A stretch of 64,000 nt of DNA from NCBI GenBank assembly GCA_024803745.1, contig JANJXV010000099.1, forward strand, positions 2,852,001 to 2,916,000, in the 5' to 3' direction. This DNA comes from Megascapheus bottae. Taxonomy: Eukaryota > Chordata > Mammalia > Rodentia > Geomyidae. The notes under the pieces are model-generated. The model had not been told where the DNA came from and ran no database searches. It was given only the letters and a program-made list of their open reading frames with translations. The translations under genes were made by a program, and so were the position numbers. This document shows positions 36,411-47,299 of the stretch, piece after piece; the first letter of the stretch is position 1, and every line of letters begins with the position of its first letter.

Positions 36411-37593
36411 TTAGATGGTATGCTGTTTAGGTGCCATTTCTTTCCATATATTGCATTTAGTTTGGTTTTCTATGTATAGAGCATCTTTGAGAATTCTCTG
36501 TACTGTTGGTTTTGTTTCGACATATTGTTGCAGCTTTTCCCTGGAATGGAATGTTTTTATTTTTCCCTCAGTTATGAATGAGAGCTTAGCTGGCTACAGT
36601 ATTCTTGGTTGGTAGTTATTTGATTTAAGGGCATGACATATATGCTTCCAGTCACTTCGTGCTTGCATGGTCTCTGCTGAGAAATCTGGGGTTATTCTGA
36701 TTGGTTTGCCTTTGTAGGTTGCTGATCCTTTTTCCCTGGCTACCTTTAGGATCTTTCCTTTCGTTTCTATTGATCCAGTTCGGATCACAATGTGGCGGTG
36801 GGATGTTCTTTTCTGGTCAGGTCTGTTTGGGGTTCTAAAAGCTTCTCGTATGTGGATGGGCCTGCCCTTCTGGATATTTGGGAAATTCTCTGAGATGATT
36901 CCCTGAAGTATATTTCCAATACCATTGACCTCTTTCTCCACGCCCTCCTCAATACCAACTAGCCTTAAATTAGGCTTCCTAATTGTATCTTGGACCTCCT
37001 GAAGCGCTCTCTCATATTTCCTAGATTTGGATTGACTCATTTTCTGTTCTTTATAATACCTAAATTATCTTCAGCCACGGAAATTCTCTCCTCTGCAATG
37101 TCTAACCTGCTATTAAAGCTATCTACTTTATTTTTCATCTCCCTTGCTTCTAATTGCTCACTTTTGATGCCTTGCATCCCTTGTTTTAGATCATGTATGG
37201 ATTTCTTTATCTCCTTGATTTCCTTTTGAGTGGTTAGCTCAGTAGCTTTATTTTCTTCGGACATTTGCTGGAGTTTGGTCACGTTTTTATTTGTGGATTC
37301 TTTGAATTCATCCATCTTTGTTTGAAAAACCTTTATTATGGCCTCCTTTATGGCTTCTTCTTTTTCACTTATCACCTTGTTTTTGCTTTCCTCTTGTTCA
37401 GGTATGGCTTCCTCCATTATCTCTTTCTTTATATTTTCACATTTTTCATTAATGATGTTTATCAATTGCATTTGTGTAGCAATTGGAAGACTCTCCTCTA
37501 GGTTTGCCAGTGACTGTTCCATTGTCTGTTTACATTGGGTGGGGATGTTGTTTTTTGATTTGACATTTTTCTTGAGTTTCTTGTTCTGCCCAT
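36411..37593 (-). pseudogene. L1 ORF1, copy 4
   Basis: The ATG at 37,593 is followed by a private one-base deletion near 37,542 (gtggggatg against gtgggggatg), so the N-terminus is out of frame in addition to the shared 4-base deletion. The C-terminal frame (37,040-36,594) has KVAREKGSATYKG, shared with copy 5. Confidence 0.88.
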
Positions 37594-38155
37594 TTGACAA
37601 TGGGAGCAAGATTACTACTAAATAAGATTATAGTTTTTAAGATATAACCAACCTAGAGCTCTGTAGCTGGCAGACACTAGATGTTCACAAGCTTTGATTG
37701 GTATTATCACTCTTTCTTTTTGTGCACTTACAGACCAGCCTAATACAACCACTGATAAGCGATTTATACCCAAAACAATAAGCCTCTCAATCCAATCTCT
37801 ATTGTCTTTAAGTCCCTCTGAGCCTAGAGAATAATTAACCACCTACATATACAATATTGCTCAACAGCCATCAAGTGTAGATCCGTGCAGTATAAGGGTT
37901 GAAAGACGAGCAGAGGTCCAGAGATAGAAAAAAAGAATGAGAGAGGTCAGGGGAGGTGCAAGAGGATTAACGTAGGAGTGTAAGAATATTGTAGTAATGA
38001 AGAAAAGTTATAGCATAAGGATAACTGACATAAGTTGGTAAGTAGGTAGCATATTTGAGTACAAAGTTTGGAAAGTATTAGAATAAAACTTATGTGTTGC
38101 TGCACGACTAGCTCTTAGCCCAACCAGTGGCCTCACAGTGGACCATGGGATGGAT

Positions 38156-39533
38156 CTGTTTTTCTTGTCTACGTTGAGGGAAAGGTGTATTTCACAAGAT
38201 GCAGAAGCGAAGATTTCAGAAGCAAATGCTGTGAGTGAATTAGCTCCTAAAAAGAATTTTTATTTTCTTTTATCTTTCTGCCAGTCTTGGGGCTTGAATT
38301 CAGGGCCTGAGCACTGTCCTCGGGTTTTCTCAAGTCTAGCCCTCTGCCACTTGAGCCACAGTGCCACATCTAGATTTTCTATCTATGTGGTACTGAGCAA
38401 TCACACCCAGATCTTCATGGATGCTAAGCAAGCACTCTACCACTATGCCAAACTCTCAACCCTGACATAGTAATTATAAAGTCATCATCATCATCATCAT
38501 CATCATCATATCCAAATATCCTTTCTCCTACAAAGAATGAACACTTAACTGTGTCTAATGCTTTTTTTTAATTTCACTAATTCTTCTGTGTTTTTCCCTC
38601 TTGCATTTTTACACATGACAGCAAAGCTAATCATCAGGAAGAAATTGATTAGGATACAGAAACCTAATAATATCCTAGTAGATTGACGTCAAAAATATGT
38701 GCAAGATGCCCTGTGTGTTTGACCTAGTGGGAGAGTCCTTGGCTACCAAGCAGTAAGCCTCAGGTTTGATTCCTCATTACCACATGCATAGAAAACGCTG
38801 CAAGTGGTGCTGTGGCTCGGTGGGACAGCTAAAGCCTAAAGAAAGCCCAAGAACAATGTTCACACTCTGAGGTCAAGTCCCAAGACTAGCAAAAACAAAA
38901 AAAATTTGACCAGGGGCAAAATGCAGGCAGAGAAGGCACTGTGAAGCAAATGTTTTGTAAAGGATGAGGGCAATATTGACCCTTAAGTTTGGATCTTACC
39001 TAAGAAAGGCTCCTTGAGTCTGAGACCAGACTGGTAGTTGGGCCTAGTGGAAGACATTGGGATTGGACAAATAAGGTGTGCTGTATACTACATCCACATG
39101 TATATTGTGAGATTGGGGAGAGATTCAGCCTTCAGTATGTCTTTGGTGAGGTCTTTTGTGAGCAAGGATCTTTGGTCATTGGGCCCTGAAAGGTGACCCT
39201 GCCTCCCTCACAATGGAACAGAATATGGAACCCTTGGAACCAAGCCACTGTAACTAACAACCAGCTCAAGCCAGCTCACTTGGCCTGTGGCTCAGGAGGA
39301 AGAAAGATGTTGCTGTGCTGTTGCCAAAGGTAAGGAAACTCGAGTCTCAGGCATGGAAGTTGTGGATGTCTTACTCGAAGATGTTCATGCTAGATCATTG
39401 CCAAGCCACAAATCCAGTATAACAGAACTTTCTCTAAGAAGAAGGCCAGGAAAATCCAGGGCAACCAGATGAGGTAAATTTCTAAGAAGAAATGTATTTG
39501 ACCCCATCATCCTCCCCACACACTACAACTTTC
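38156..39533 (+). repeat. Non-L1 segment of unit 4
   Basis: Complete segment: inverted IDL-Geo SINE (about 38,278-38,462), (ATC)n of about 9 repeats, + strand IDL-Geo SINE (about 38,710-38,905), exon-1-like block (39,307-39,473). Shares 'cacacccagatc' and 'gatgctaagcaagc' with unit 5. Confidence 0.9.
39307..39473 (+). pseudogene. RalGDS-like exon 1, unit 4, early stop
   Basis: Reads MLLCCCQR, then TAA (caaaggtaagg), because a C-to-A change converts Ser to stop. The same change creates a good-looking internal donor (AAAG then GTAAGG) near 39,330. Confidence 0.48.
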
Positions 39534-39949
39534 TTGTTTTTCATTTTTTTATTGTAATTAGTAAAATGGTTAAATGATATTTGCCAGATAGAAGGTGCAT
39601 TAATTCACATACATTGATACCCTTTCACATGTCTTGGTACCCATTTCCCTCCAACCCCACACCCCCCACCCGTCTTGGTTTTCCCCCCTTCCCTATCAAA
39701 TTTTAAATATCCAAATACAAATAAATTCAATATATCAGATAACAAAGTGAGATACTATACCAATATGGGATAACCAAGGGACAGCAAGCGAGATGAGAGA
39801 CAACATAGTACATTAAGGACAACATTCATTCATTATATGGCTTTTGTGTCAATATCCTGGAGGTCCTTTCAATTAGCTTCACATTATATGGACTTATATA
39901 TGGCCTTTTGCTCTATTGCCAATCTCTGCTAGTAGAGCCCAAGGTTTCT

Positions 39950-42900
39950 ACTGATTATGACGAATGAGGGAAACCACTGAGCCTAAGTTCCTTTGAATCT
40001 GGCTTACTTCACTTAATATGATTTGTTCTAAGTCTTTCCATTTCCTAACAAATGGGGCGATGTCATTCTTTCTGACAGCAGCATAGAATTCCATTGTGTA
40101 CAAATACCACAACTTGTTGATCCACTCATCAACTGAGGGACATCAGGGTTGGTTCCATATCTTTGCTCTGGTGAATAGTGCTGCAATGAACATTGTTGTG
40201 CTAGTGGGTTTAGTATGCCCTTGTTTCTGGATTGTTGGGTAAATGCCAAGTACTGGAATTGCTGGGTCATAGGGGAGTTGTATGTTTAGCATTTTGAGGC
40301 ACTGCCGCACTGCTTTCCATAGTGGTTGAACGAGTTTGCACTCCCACCAACAGTGTAGTAGTGATCCCTCCTGACCACATCCCCTCCAGCATCTGTTGTC
40401 ATTCGTTTTCCTGATCCTGGCCATTCTAACTGGAGTTAGGTGGAATCTTAGACTTGTTTTGATTTGCATTTCTTTTATAACCAGAGATGTGGAGCATTTC
40501 TTCATGTGTCTATAGGCCATTTTTGTTTCTTCTTCAGAGAAGACTCTCTTTAAGTCTTTGGCCCATTTTGTAATGGGATGGGTGTTACTTTGGAGGTTAG
40601 TTTTGGAGTGATTCAATTTTTTGAGTTGTTGATATATTTTAGATATGAGGCCTTGTTCCGTTGTTTGGGTGGTGAAGATCTTCTCCCACTCTGTAGGCTT
40701 CCTGATTAGTTTACTAGCTATATCCGTTGCCATACAAAAGCTCTGCAGTTTAATGCAGTCCCACTTATCCAGCCTTTGTCTGATTTGTTGTGATTCTTGG
40801 TCCTTATTAAGAAAGTTTCGACCTGTACCAAGGAGGCCTAGTGTATCTCCTATTCCTTCCTGTAAACTTTTCAGTGTGTCAGCTTTTACCTCCACGTCTT
40901 TGATCCATTTGGAGTTAATTCTAGTGCAAGGTGACAAAGAAGGATCCAACTTTAGTTTTCTGCAGGTGTTTAACCAGTTCTGCCAGCACAAATTGTTGAA
41001 GAGGCTATCTTTCTTCCATTCTATTTTTTTGGCTCCCTGGTCAAAGATTAGGTGGCCATAGGTCTGTGGTTTAATATCTGGGTCTGCAGTTCTACTCCAT
41101 TGGACTTCAGGCCTGTTCTTGTGCCGGTACCAAGCTGTTTTGAGAATTATAGCTCTGTAATAGAGCCTTAAGTTTGGAATTGAAATTCCTCCAGCGCTGT
41201 TCTTTCTGCTAAGAAGTGTTTTTGCTATACGGGGTCTTTTATTATTCCATATGAAATTTTGAATTGCCTCTTCTATGTCTTTAAAGAATGACATTGGGAT
41301 GTTGATGGGTATTACATTGAATTTGTAGATAGCCCTTGGCAAGATTGTCATTTTCACAATGTTGATTCTTCCAATCCAGGAGCACGGGAAGTTTTTCCAT
41401 TTCCTTAGTTCTGCTTTAATTTCCTTTTTTAGGGTTTTAAAGTTTTCATCTAAACGGTCCTTTACATTCTTAGTTAAGCTAATTGCTAGGTACTTTATTT
41501 TCTTTGAGGCTATTGTGAAAGGATTTTCTTTCCTGATTATTGCCTCGTTCCTCTCAGTGTTGGCGTAAAGTAAGGCAGTTGATTTGTGAGGGTTGATTTT
41601 ATGGCCTGCTACCCTTCCAAAGTTTGAATTAGCTCAAGGAGCTTGGGAGTAGAGTCTATAGGATTCTTTAAATACAGAATCATGTCATCTGCAAAGAGGG
41701 ATAGTTTTATTTCCTCTTTCCATACTTGGATCCCCTTTATGCTTGCTTCTTGCCTTATTGCACTGCCTAGGAATTCTAGTACTATGTTAAAAAGGAGTGG
41801 AGAGAGTGGGCATCCTTGTCTCGTTCCTGATTTTAGAGGGAATGGCTTTAGATTTTCACCATTAAGTATTATACTAGCAGTGGGTTTCTCATACACAGCC
41901 TTTATTACATTGAGAAATGTTCCATGGATTCCTAGTTTCTCCACATCTTTTATCATAAAGGGGTTTTGGATCTTGTCAAATGCCTTTTCCGCATCTATTG
42001 AGACAATCATGTGATTTTATCCCTGCTCCTGTTGATGTGTTGAATTATATTAATTGATTTGTGTATGTTGAACCAGCTTTGCCTCCCTGTGATGAATCCA
42101 GTTTGATCATAGTGTACATTTTTTTTGATGAGTTGTTGTAGACGGTTGGCCAGTATTTTGTTGAGAAGTTTTGCATCGAGGTTCATCAAAGAAATGGGTC
42201 TATAGATCTCTTTCTTTGATGAATCTCTGTCTGGTTTGGGGATGACGGATATGCTGGCTTCACAGAATCAGTTTAGTAAAGAACCTTCATTTTCAATTTC
42301 GTTGAAGAGCTTGAGGAGTATTGGTGTGAGCTCTGCTTTGAAGACCTTATACAATTCAGCTGTGAATCCATCTGGCCCTGGGCTCTTTCTAAGTGGAAGT
42401 TGTCTAATTTCCATTTCTATTTCAGAGCTTGAAATAGGCCTGTTGAGTTGGGTTAGCTCTTCTTGGTTCAGTGTGTGTATGTTAATATTGTCTAGGAATT
42501 CATCCATTTCTTCTAGATTCTCAAATTTGTTGGCGTAAAGGTTTGAGAAGTATTCCCTCATGATATTCTGGATCTTGGTAATTTCTGTCGTGATATTACC
42601 ATTTTCATCTGCGATTTTGTTTATTTCGATATGCTCTCTTCTTTTTTTGGTAAGATTTGCTAAGGGCTTGTCAATTTTGTTAATTCTTTCAAGAACCAAC
42701 TCCTTGTTTTGTTGATTCTTTCTATAGTTTTTTTATTCCAAATCATTTAATTCTGCTTTGATTTTAATAACTTGCTTTCTCCTAATGGGTTTAGGGTTGG
42801 TTTGTTGCTCTTTTTCCAGGAGGTTAAGGTGAGACATTAACTAGTTGGTTTGCCATTTTTCCAACTTGCTGTTGTAGGCACTCAGCGCTATAAATTTTCC

Positions 42901-43770
42901 TCTGAGTACTGCCTTTGTTGTGTCCCTAAGGAGTTGATATTTGTGTGCTCCTTATTGTTAAATTTCATAAACAGTTGGATATCTGTTCTGATCTCTTCGA
43001 TTACCCATTGTTTTTGATTCAACAATGTGTGGTTCAGTCTCCATGAGTTACAGGGTTTTCTTTGGTGGAGATGTGTGTTCAGCTCCAATTTGATGCCTTT
43101 ATGGTCTGAGAGTGTGCATGGAATAATTTCAGTGTTTCTGAATCTGTCCAGGTTTGCTTTATGGCCTAAGATGTGGTCTATTTTGGAAAATGTTCCATGT
43201 GCTGCTGAGAAAAACGTATATTGTGGTGTTACTGGGTGGAATATTCTGCAGATGTCTGTTAGATCTAGTTGGTCTATATAGTTGTTCAGTTCTAAGGTTT
43301 CTCTGTTGAGTTTTTGCCTTGTTGATCTGTCCATAGGTGAGAGTGGTGTGTTAAACTCACCAACAATCACTGTGTTTCGATCTATGTATGGTTTCAGTGT
43401 AAGTAAAGTTTGCTTGATGAAGTTTGGAGCTCCGGGATTGGGTGTGTAAATATTTAGGATTGTTATGTCTTCCGGGAGGAAAGATCCCTTTAGTAGTATG
43501 TAGTAACCTTCTTTGTCTTTTCTTACTAATTTTAGTTTGAAGTCTATTGTATCTGATATGAGGATGGCAACTCTAGCCTGTTTATGGGGGCAGTTAGCTT
43601 GATAGAGTTTATTCCAACCTCTCACTTTCAAAAGATGATTGTTTTTGGGTAAGATGTGTCTCTCGAAGTCAGCAGAACGATGGCTCTTGCTTTTTGATCC
43701 AACTAGACAACCTATGCCGTTTAATTGGAGAGTTAAGTCCATTGATATTGAGAGTTAGGATTGAGAGATA
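39950..43770 (-). pseudogene. L1 ORF2, copy 5
   Basis: Shared lesions as in copies 2 and 3 (TGA in the endonuclease, GEFN, TGA after SLLN, one-base frameshift at IT). Private: a one-base deletion near 41,622 (ccaaagtttg) splits the RT frame just after the FADD region, and an Arg-to-TGA at 40,143 (NQP-stop) removes the last 60 or so codons. Phe to Leu in FTAELYK of the finger region. Confidence 0.9.
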
Positions 43771-43836
43771 TTTATTAGTTCCTACCATTTTTTAAAGCTT
43801 TTAGTAGGGCCTGTGTCTTGACAGTTCTTGTGGTCC

Positions 43837-45020
43837 TTAGATGGTATGCTGTTTAGGTGCCATTTCTTTCCCTATATTGCATTTAGTTTGGTTTTCTATG
43901 TATAGAGCATCTTTGAGAATTCTCTGTACTGTTGGTTTTGTTTCGACATATTGTTGCAGCTTTTCCCTGGAATGGAATGTTTTTATTTTTCCCTCAGTTA
44001 TGAATGAGAGCTTAGCTGGCTACAGTATTCTTGGTTGGTAGTTATTTGATTTAAGGGCATGACATATATGCTTCCAGTCACTTCGTGCTTGCATGGTCTC
44101 TGCTGAGAAATCTGGGGTTATTCTCATTGGTTTGCCTTTGTAGGTTGCTGATCCCTTTTCCCTGGCTACCTTTAGGATCTTTCCTTTCGTTTCTATTGAT
44201 CCAGTTCGGATCACAATGTGGCGGTGGGATGTTCTTTTCTGGTCAGGTCTGTTTGGGGTTCTAAAAGCTTCTCGTATCTGGATGGGCCTGCCCTTCTGGA
44301 TATTTGGGAAATTCTCTGAGATGATTCCCTGAAGTATATTTCCAATACCATTGACCTCTTTCTCCACGCCCTCCTCAATACCAACTAGCCTTATATTAGG
44401 CTTCCTAATTGTATCTTGGACCTCCTGAAGCGCTCTCTCATATTTCCTAGATTTGGATTGACTCATTTTCTGTTCTTTATAATACCTATATTATCTTCAG
44501 CCACGGAAATTCTCTCCTCTGCAATGTCTAACCTGCTATCAAAGCTATCTACTTTATTTTTCATCTCCCTTGCTTCTAATTGCTCACTTTTGATGCCTTG
44601 CATCCCTTGTTTTAAATCATGTATGGATTTCTTTATCTCCTTGATTTCCTTTTGAGTGGTTAGCTCAGTAGCTTTATTTTCTTTGGACATTTGCTGGAGT
44701 TTGGTCACGTTTTTATTTGTGGATTCTTTGAAATCATCCATCTTTCTTTGAAAAACCTTTATTATGGCCTCCTTTATGGCTTCTTCTTTTTCACTTATCA
44801 CCTTGTTTTTGCTTTCCTCTTGTTCAGGTATGGCTTCCTCCATTATCTCTTTCTTTATATTTTCACATTTTTCATTAATGATGTTTATCAATTGCATTTG
44901 TGTAGCAATTGGAAGACTCTCCTCTAGGTTTGCCAGTGACTGTTCCATTGTCTGTTTACATTGGGTGGGGGATGTTGTTTCTTGATTTGACATTTTTCTT
45001 GAGTTTCTTGTTCTGCCCAT
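43837..45020 (-). pseudogene. L1 ORF1, copy 5
   Basis: N-terminal frame 45,020-44,463 and C-terminal frame 44,466-44,020 with the ATGA overlap, as in other copies. Private Glu to Asp (KMDDFKES) and Leu to Ile (NIRLVG). Confidence 0.9.
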
Positions 45021-45582
45021 TTGAAAATGGGAGCAAGATTACTACTAAATACGATTATAGTTTTTAAGATATAACCAACCTAGAGCTCTGTAGCTGGCAG
45101 ACACTAGATGTTCACAAGCTTTGATTGGTATTATCACTCTTTCTTTTTGTGCACTTACAGACCAGCCTAATACAACCACTGATAAGCGATTTATACCCAA
45201 AACAATAAGCCTCTCAATCCAATCTCTATTGTCTTTAAGTCCCTCTGAGCCTAGAGAATAATTAACCACCTACATATACAATATTGCTCAACAGCCATCA
45301 AGTGTAGATCCGTGCAGTATAAGGGTTGAAAGACGAGCAGAGGTCCAGAGATAGAAAAAAAGAATGAGAGAGGTCAGGGGAGGTGCAAGAGGATTAACGT
45401 AGGAGTGTAAGAATATTGTAGTAATGAAGAAAAGTTATAGCATAAGGATAACTTACCTAAGTTGGTAAGTAGGTAGCATATTTGAGTACAAAGTTTGGAA
45501 AGTATTAGAATAAAACTTATGTGTTGCTGCACGACTAGCTCTTAGCCCAACCAGTGGCCTCACAGTGGACCATGGGATGGAT

Positions 45583-46953
45583 CTGTTTTTCTTGTCTACG
45601 TTGAGGGAAAGGGGTATTTCACAAGATGCAGAAGCGAAGATTTCAGAAGCAAATGCTGTGAGTGAATTAGCTCGTAAAAAGCATTTTTATTTTCTTTTAT
45701 CTTTCTGCCAGTCTTGGGGCTTGAATTCAGGGCCTGAGCACTGTCCTCGGGTTTTCTCAAATCTAGCCCTCTGCCACTTGAGCCACAGTGCCACATCTAG
45801 ATTTTCTATCTATGTGGTACTGAGCAATCACACCCAGATCTTCATGGATGCTAAGCAAGCACTCTACCACTATGCCAAACTCTCAACCCTGACATAGTAA
45901 TTATAAAGTCATCATCATCATCTTCATATCAAAATATCCTTTCTCCTACAAAGAATGATCACTCATCTATGTGTGTAATGCTTTTTTTTAAATTTCACTA
46001 ATTCTTCTGTGTTTTTCCCTCTTGCATTTTTTACACATGACAGCAAAACTAATTATCAGGAAAAAAATGATTAGGATACAGAAACCTAATAATATCCTAG
46101 TAGATTGACGTCAACAATATGTGCAATATGAACTGTGTGTTTGACCGAGTGATAGAGTGCTTGGCTACCACGCAAAAAGACTCAGGTTTGATTCCTCATT
46201 ACCACATACATAGAAAACCCTGCAAGTGGTGCTGTGGCTCGGTGGGACAGCTAAAGACTAAAGAAAGCCCAAGAACAATGTTCACACTCTGAGGTCAAGT
46301 CCCAAGACTAGCAAAAACAAAAAAAATCGACAAGGGGCAAAATGCAGGCAGAGAAGGCACTGTGAAACAAATGTTTTTTAAAGGATGAGGGCAATATTGA
46401 CATTTAAGTTTGGATCTTACCTAAGAAACGCTCCTTGAGCCTGAGACCAGACTGGTAGTTGGGCCTAGTGGAAGACATTGGGATTGGACAAATAAGGTGT
46501 GCTGTTTACTACATCCACATGTATATTGTGAGACTGGAGGAGAGATTCAGCCTCCAGTATGTCTTTGGTGAGGTCTTCTGTGAGCAAGGATCTTTGGTCA
46601 TTGGGCCCTGAAAGGTGACCTTGCCTCCCTCACAATGGAACAGAATATGGAACCCTGGTAACCAAGCCACTTTAACTAACAACCAACTCAAGCCAGCTCA
46701 CTTGGCCTGTGGCTCAGGAGGAAGAAAGATGTTGCTGTGCTGTTGCCAAAGGTCTGGAAACTCGAGTCTCAGGCATGGAAGTTGTGGATGTCTTACTCGA
46801 AGATGTAAATGCTAGATCATTGCCAAGCCACAAATCCAGTATAACAGGCCTTTCTCTAAGAAGAAGGCCAGGAAAATCCAGGGCAACCAGATGAGGTAAA
46901 TTTCTAAGAAGAAATGTATTTGACCCCATCATCCTCCCCACACACTACAACTT
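45583..46953 (+). repeat. Non-L1 segment of unit 5
   Basis: Complete segment: inverted IDL-Geo SINE (about 45,710-45,895), interrupted short (ATC)n, + strand IDL-Geo SINE (about 46,135-46,325), exon-1-like block (46,729-46,895). From about 45,950 to 46,900 it carries more private changes than the other units, as expected for an array edge. Confidence 0.9.
46729..46895 (+). pseudogene. RalGDS-like exon 1, unit 5 copy
   Basis: Same reading as unit 1 with one late change (CTRRCKC), TGA at 46,813-46,815, and donor GATGAG/GTAAAT retained. It is the last exon copy before the array ends. No further RalGDS-like exon is visible downstream to its right. Confidence 0.48.
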
Positions 46954-47294
46954 TCTTTTTTTTCATTTTTTTTATTGTAATTTTTTTTGTAATTTATTGT
47001 AATTGTTTTTTTATTGCCTCGTTCCTCTCAGTGTTGGCATAAAGTAAGGTAGTTGATTTGTGAGGGTTCATTTTATGGCCTGTTACCCTTCCAAATCTTT
47101 GAATCAGCTCAAGGAGCTTGGGAGTAGAGTCTATAGGATTCTTTAAATACAGAATCATGTCATCGGCAAAGAGGGATAGTTTTATTTCCTCTTTCCCTAC
47201 TTGGATCCCCTTTATGCTTGCTTCTTGCCTTATTGCACTGCCTAGGAATTCTAGTACTATGTTAAAAAGGAGTAGAGGGAGTGGGCATCCTGAA
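46954..47294 (-). mobile_element. Array right edge: rearranged L1 remnant
   Basis: After the usual poly-T start, TTGTAAT is repeated imperfectly three times (46,970-47,005). The sequence then jumps to about 280 bp of L1 RT region (47,014-47,294, equivalent to about 12,917-13,193), including the FADD codons. It ends abruptly at 'gggcatcc' where unrelated DNA starts. Confidence 0.88.
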
Positions 47295-47299
47295 TGCTA

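Larger units (their letters stand above)
32110..38155 (-). mobile_element. L1 copy 4, near full length
   Basis: 3' end at about 32,110 (poly-T), ORF2 about 32,523-36,345, ORF1 36,411-37,593, 5' UTR-like sequence to 38,155. It belongs with copy 5 by diagnostic bases (gcatttagtttgg, ctgtactgttgg, tttttaagatataacc). It has the most private damage in ORF2. Confidence 0.92.
39534..45582 (-). mobile_element. L1 copy 5, near full length
   Basis: 3' end about 39,534, ORF2 C-terminus from about 39,950, endonuclease to about 43,770, ORF1 43,837-45,020, 5' UTR-like sequence to 45,582. This is the last complete L1 of the array. Confidence 0.93.
10719..47294. repeat. Tandem array, 7.4-kb L1-bearing unit
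   Basis: Head-to-tail array of a composite unit: a 1.4-kb non-L1 segment followed by a minus-strand L1 of about 6.05 kb. Equivalent positions near the ORF2 start recur at 15,120, 22,572, 29,993, 36,316 and 43,742, giving spacings of 7,452, 7,421, 6,323 and 7,426. The short spacing reflects a deletion of about 1.1 kb in unit 3. Copies differ by only scattered substitutions by eye. The left end is a partial L1 (copy 0) fused to a 3'-truncated L1 (copy 1). The right end is a complete non-L1 segment, then a rearranged poly-T and a 280-bp ORF2 fragment. Shared lesions, shared SINE insertions and identical junctions show DNA-level duplication. Confidence 0.95.

Noticed and set aside
12063..45582. 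Five independent L1 insertions into the same site
   Set aside because: Shared lesions, shared flanking SINEs and identical junctions fit duplication and not retrotransposition.
46960..47010. TTGTAAT repeats read as a CRISPR-like or regulatory array
   Set aside because: Only three imperfect copies with no spacers, embedded in a poly-T L1 tail; better explained by slippage.
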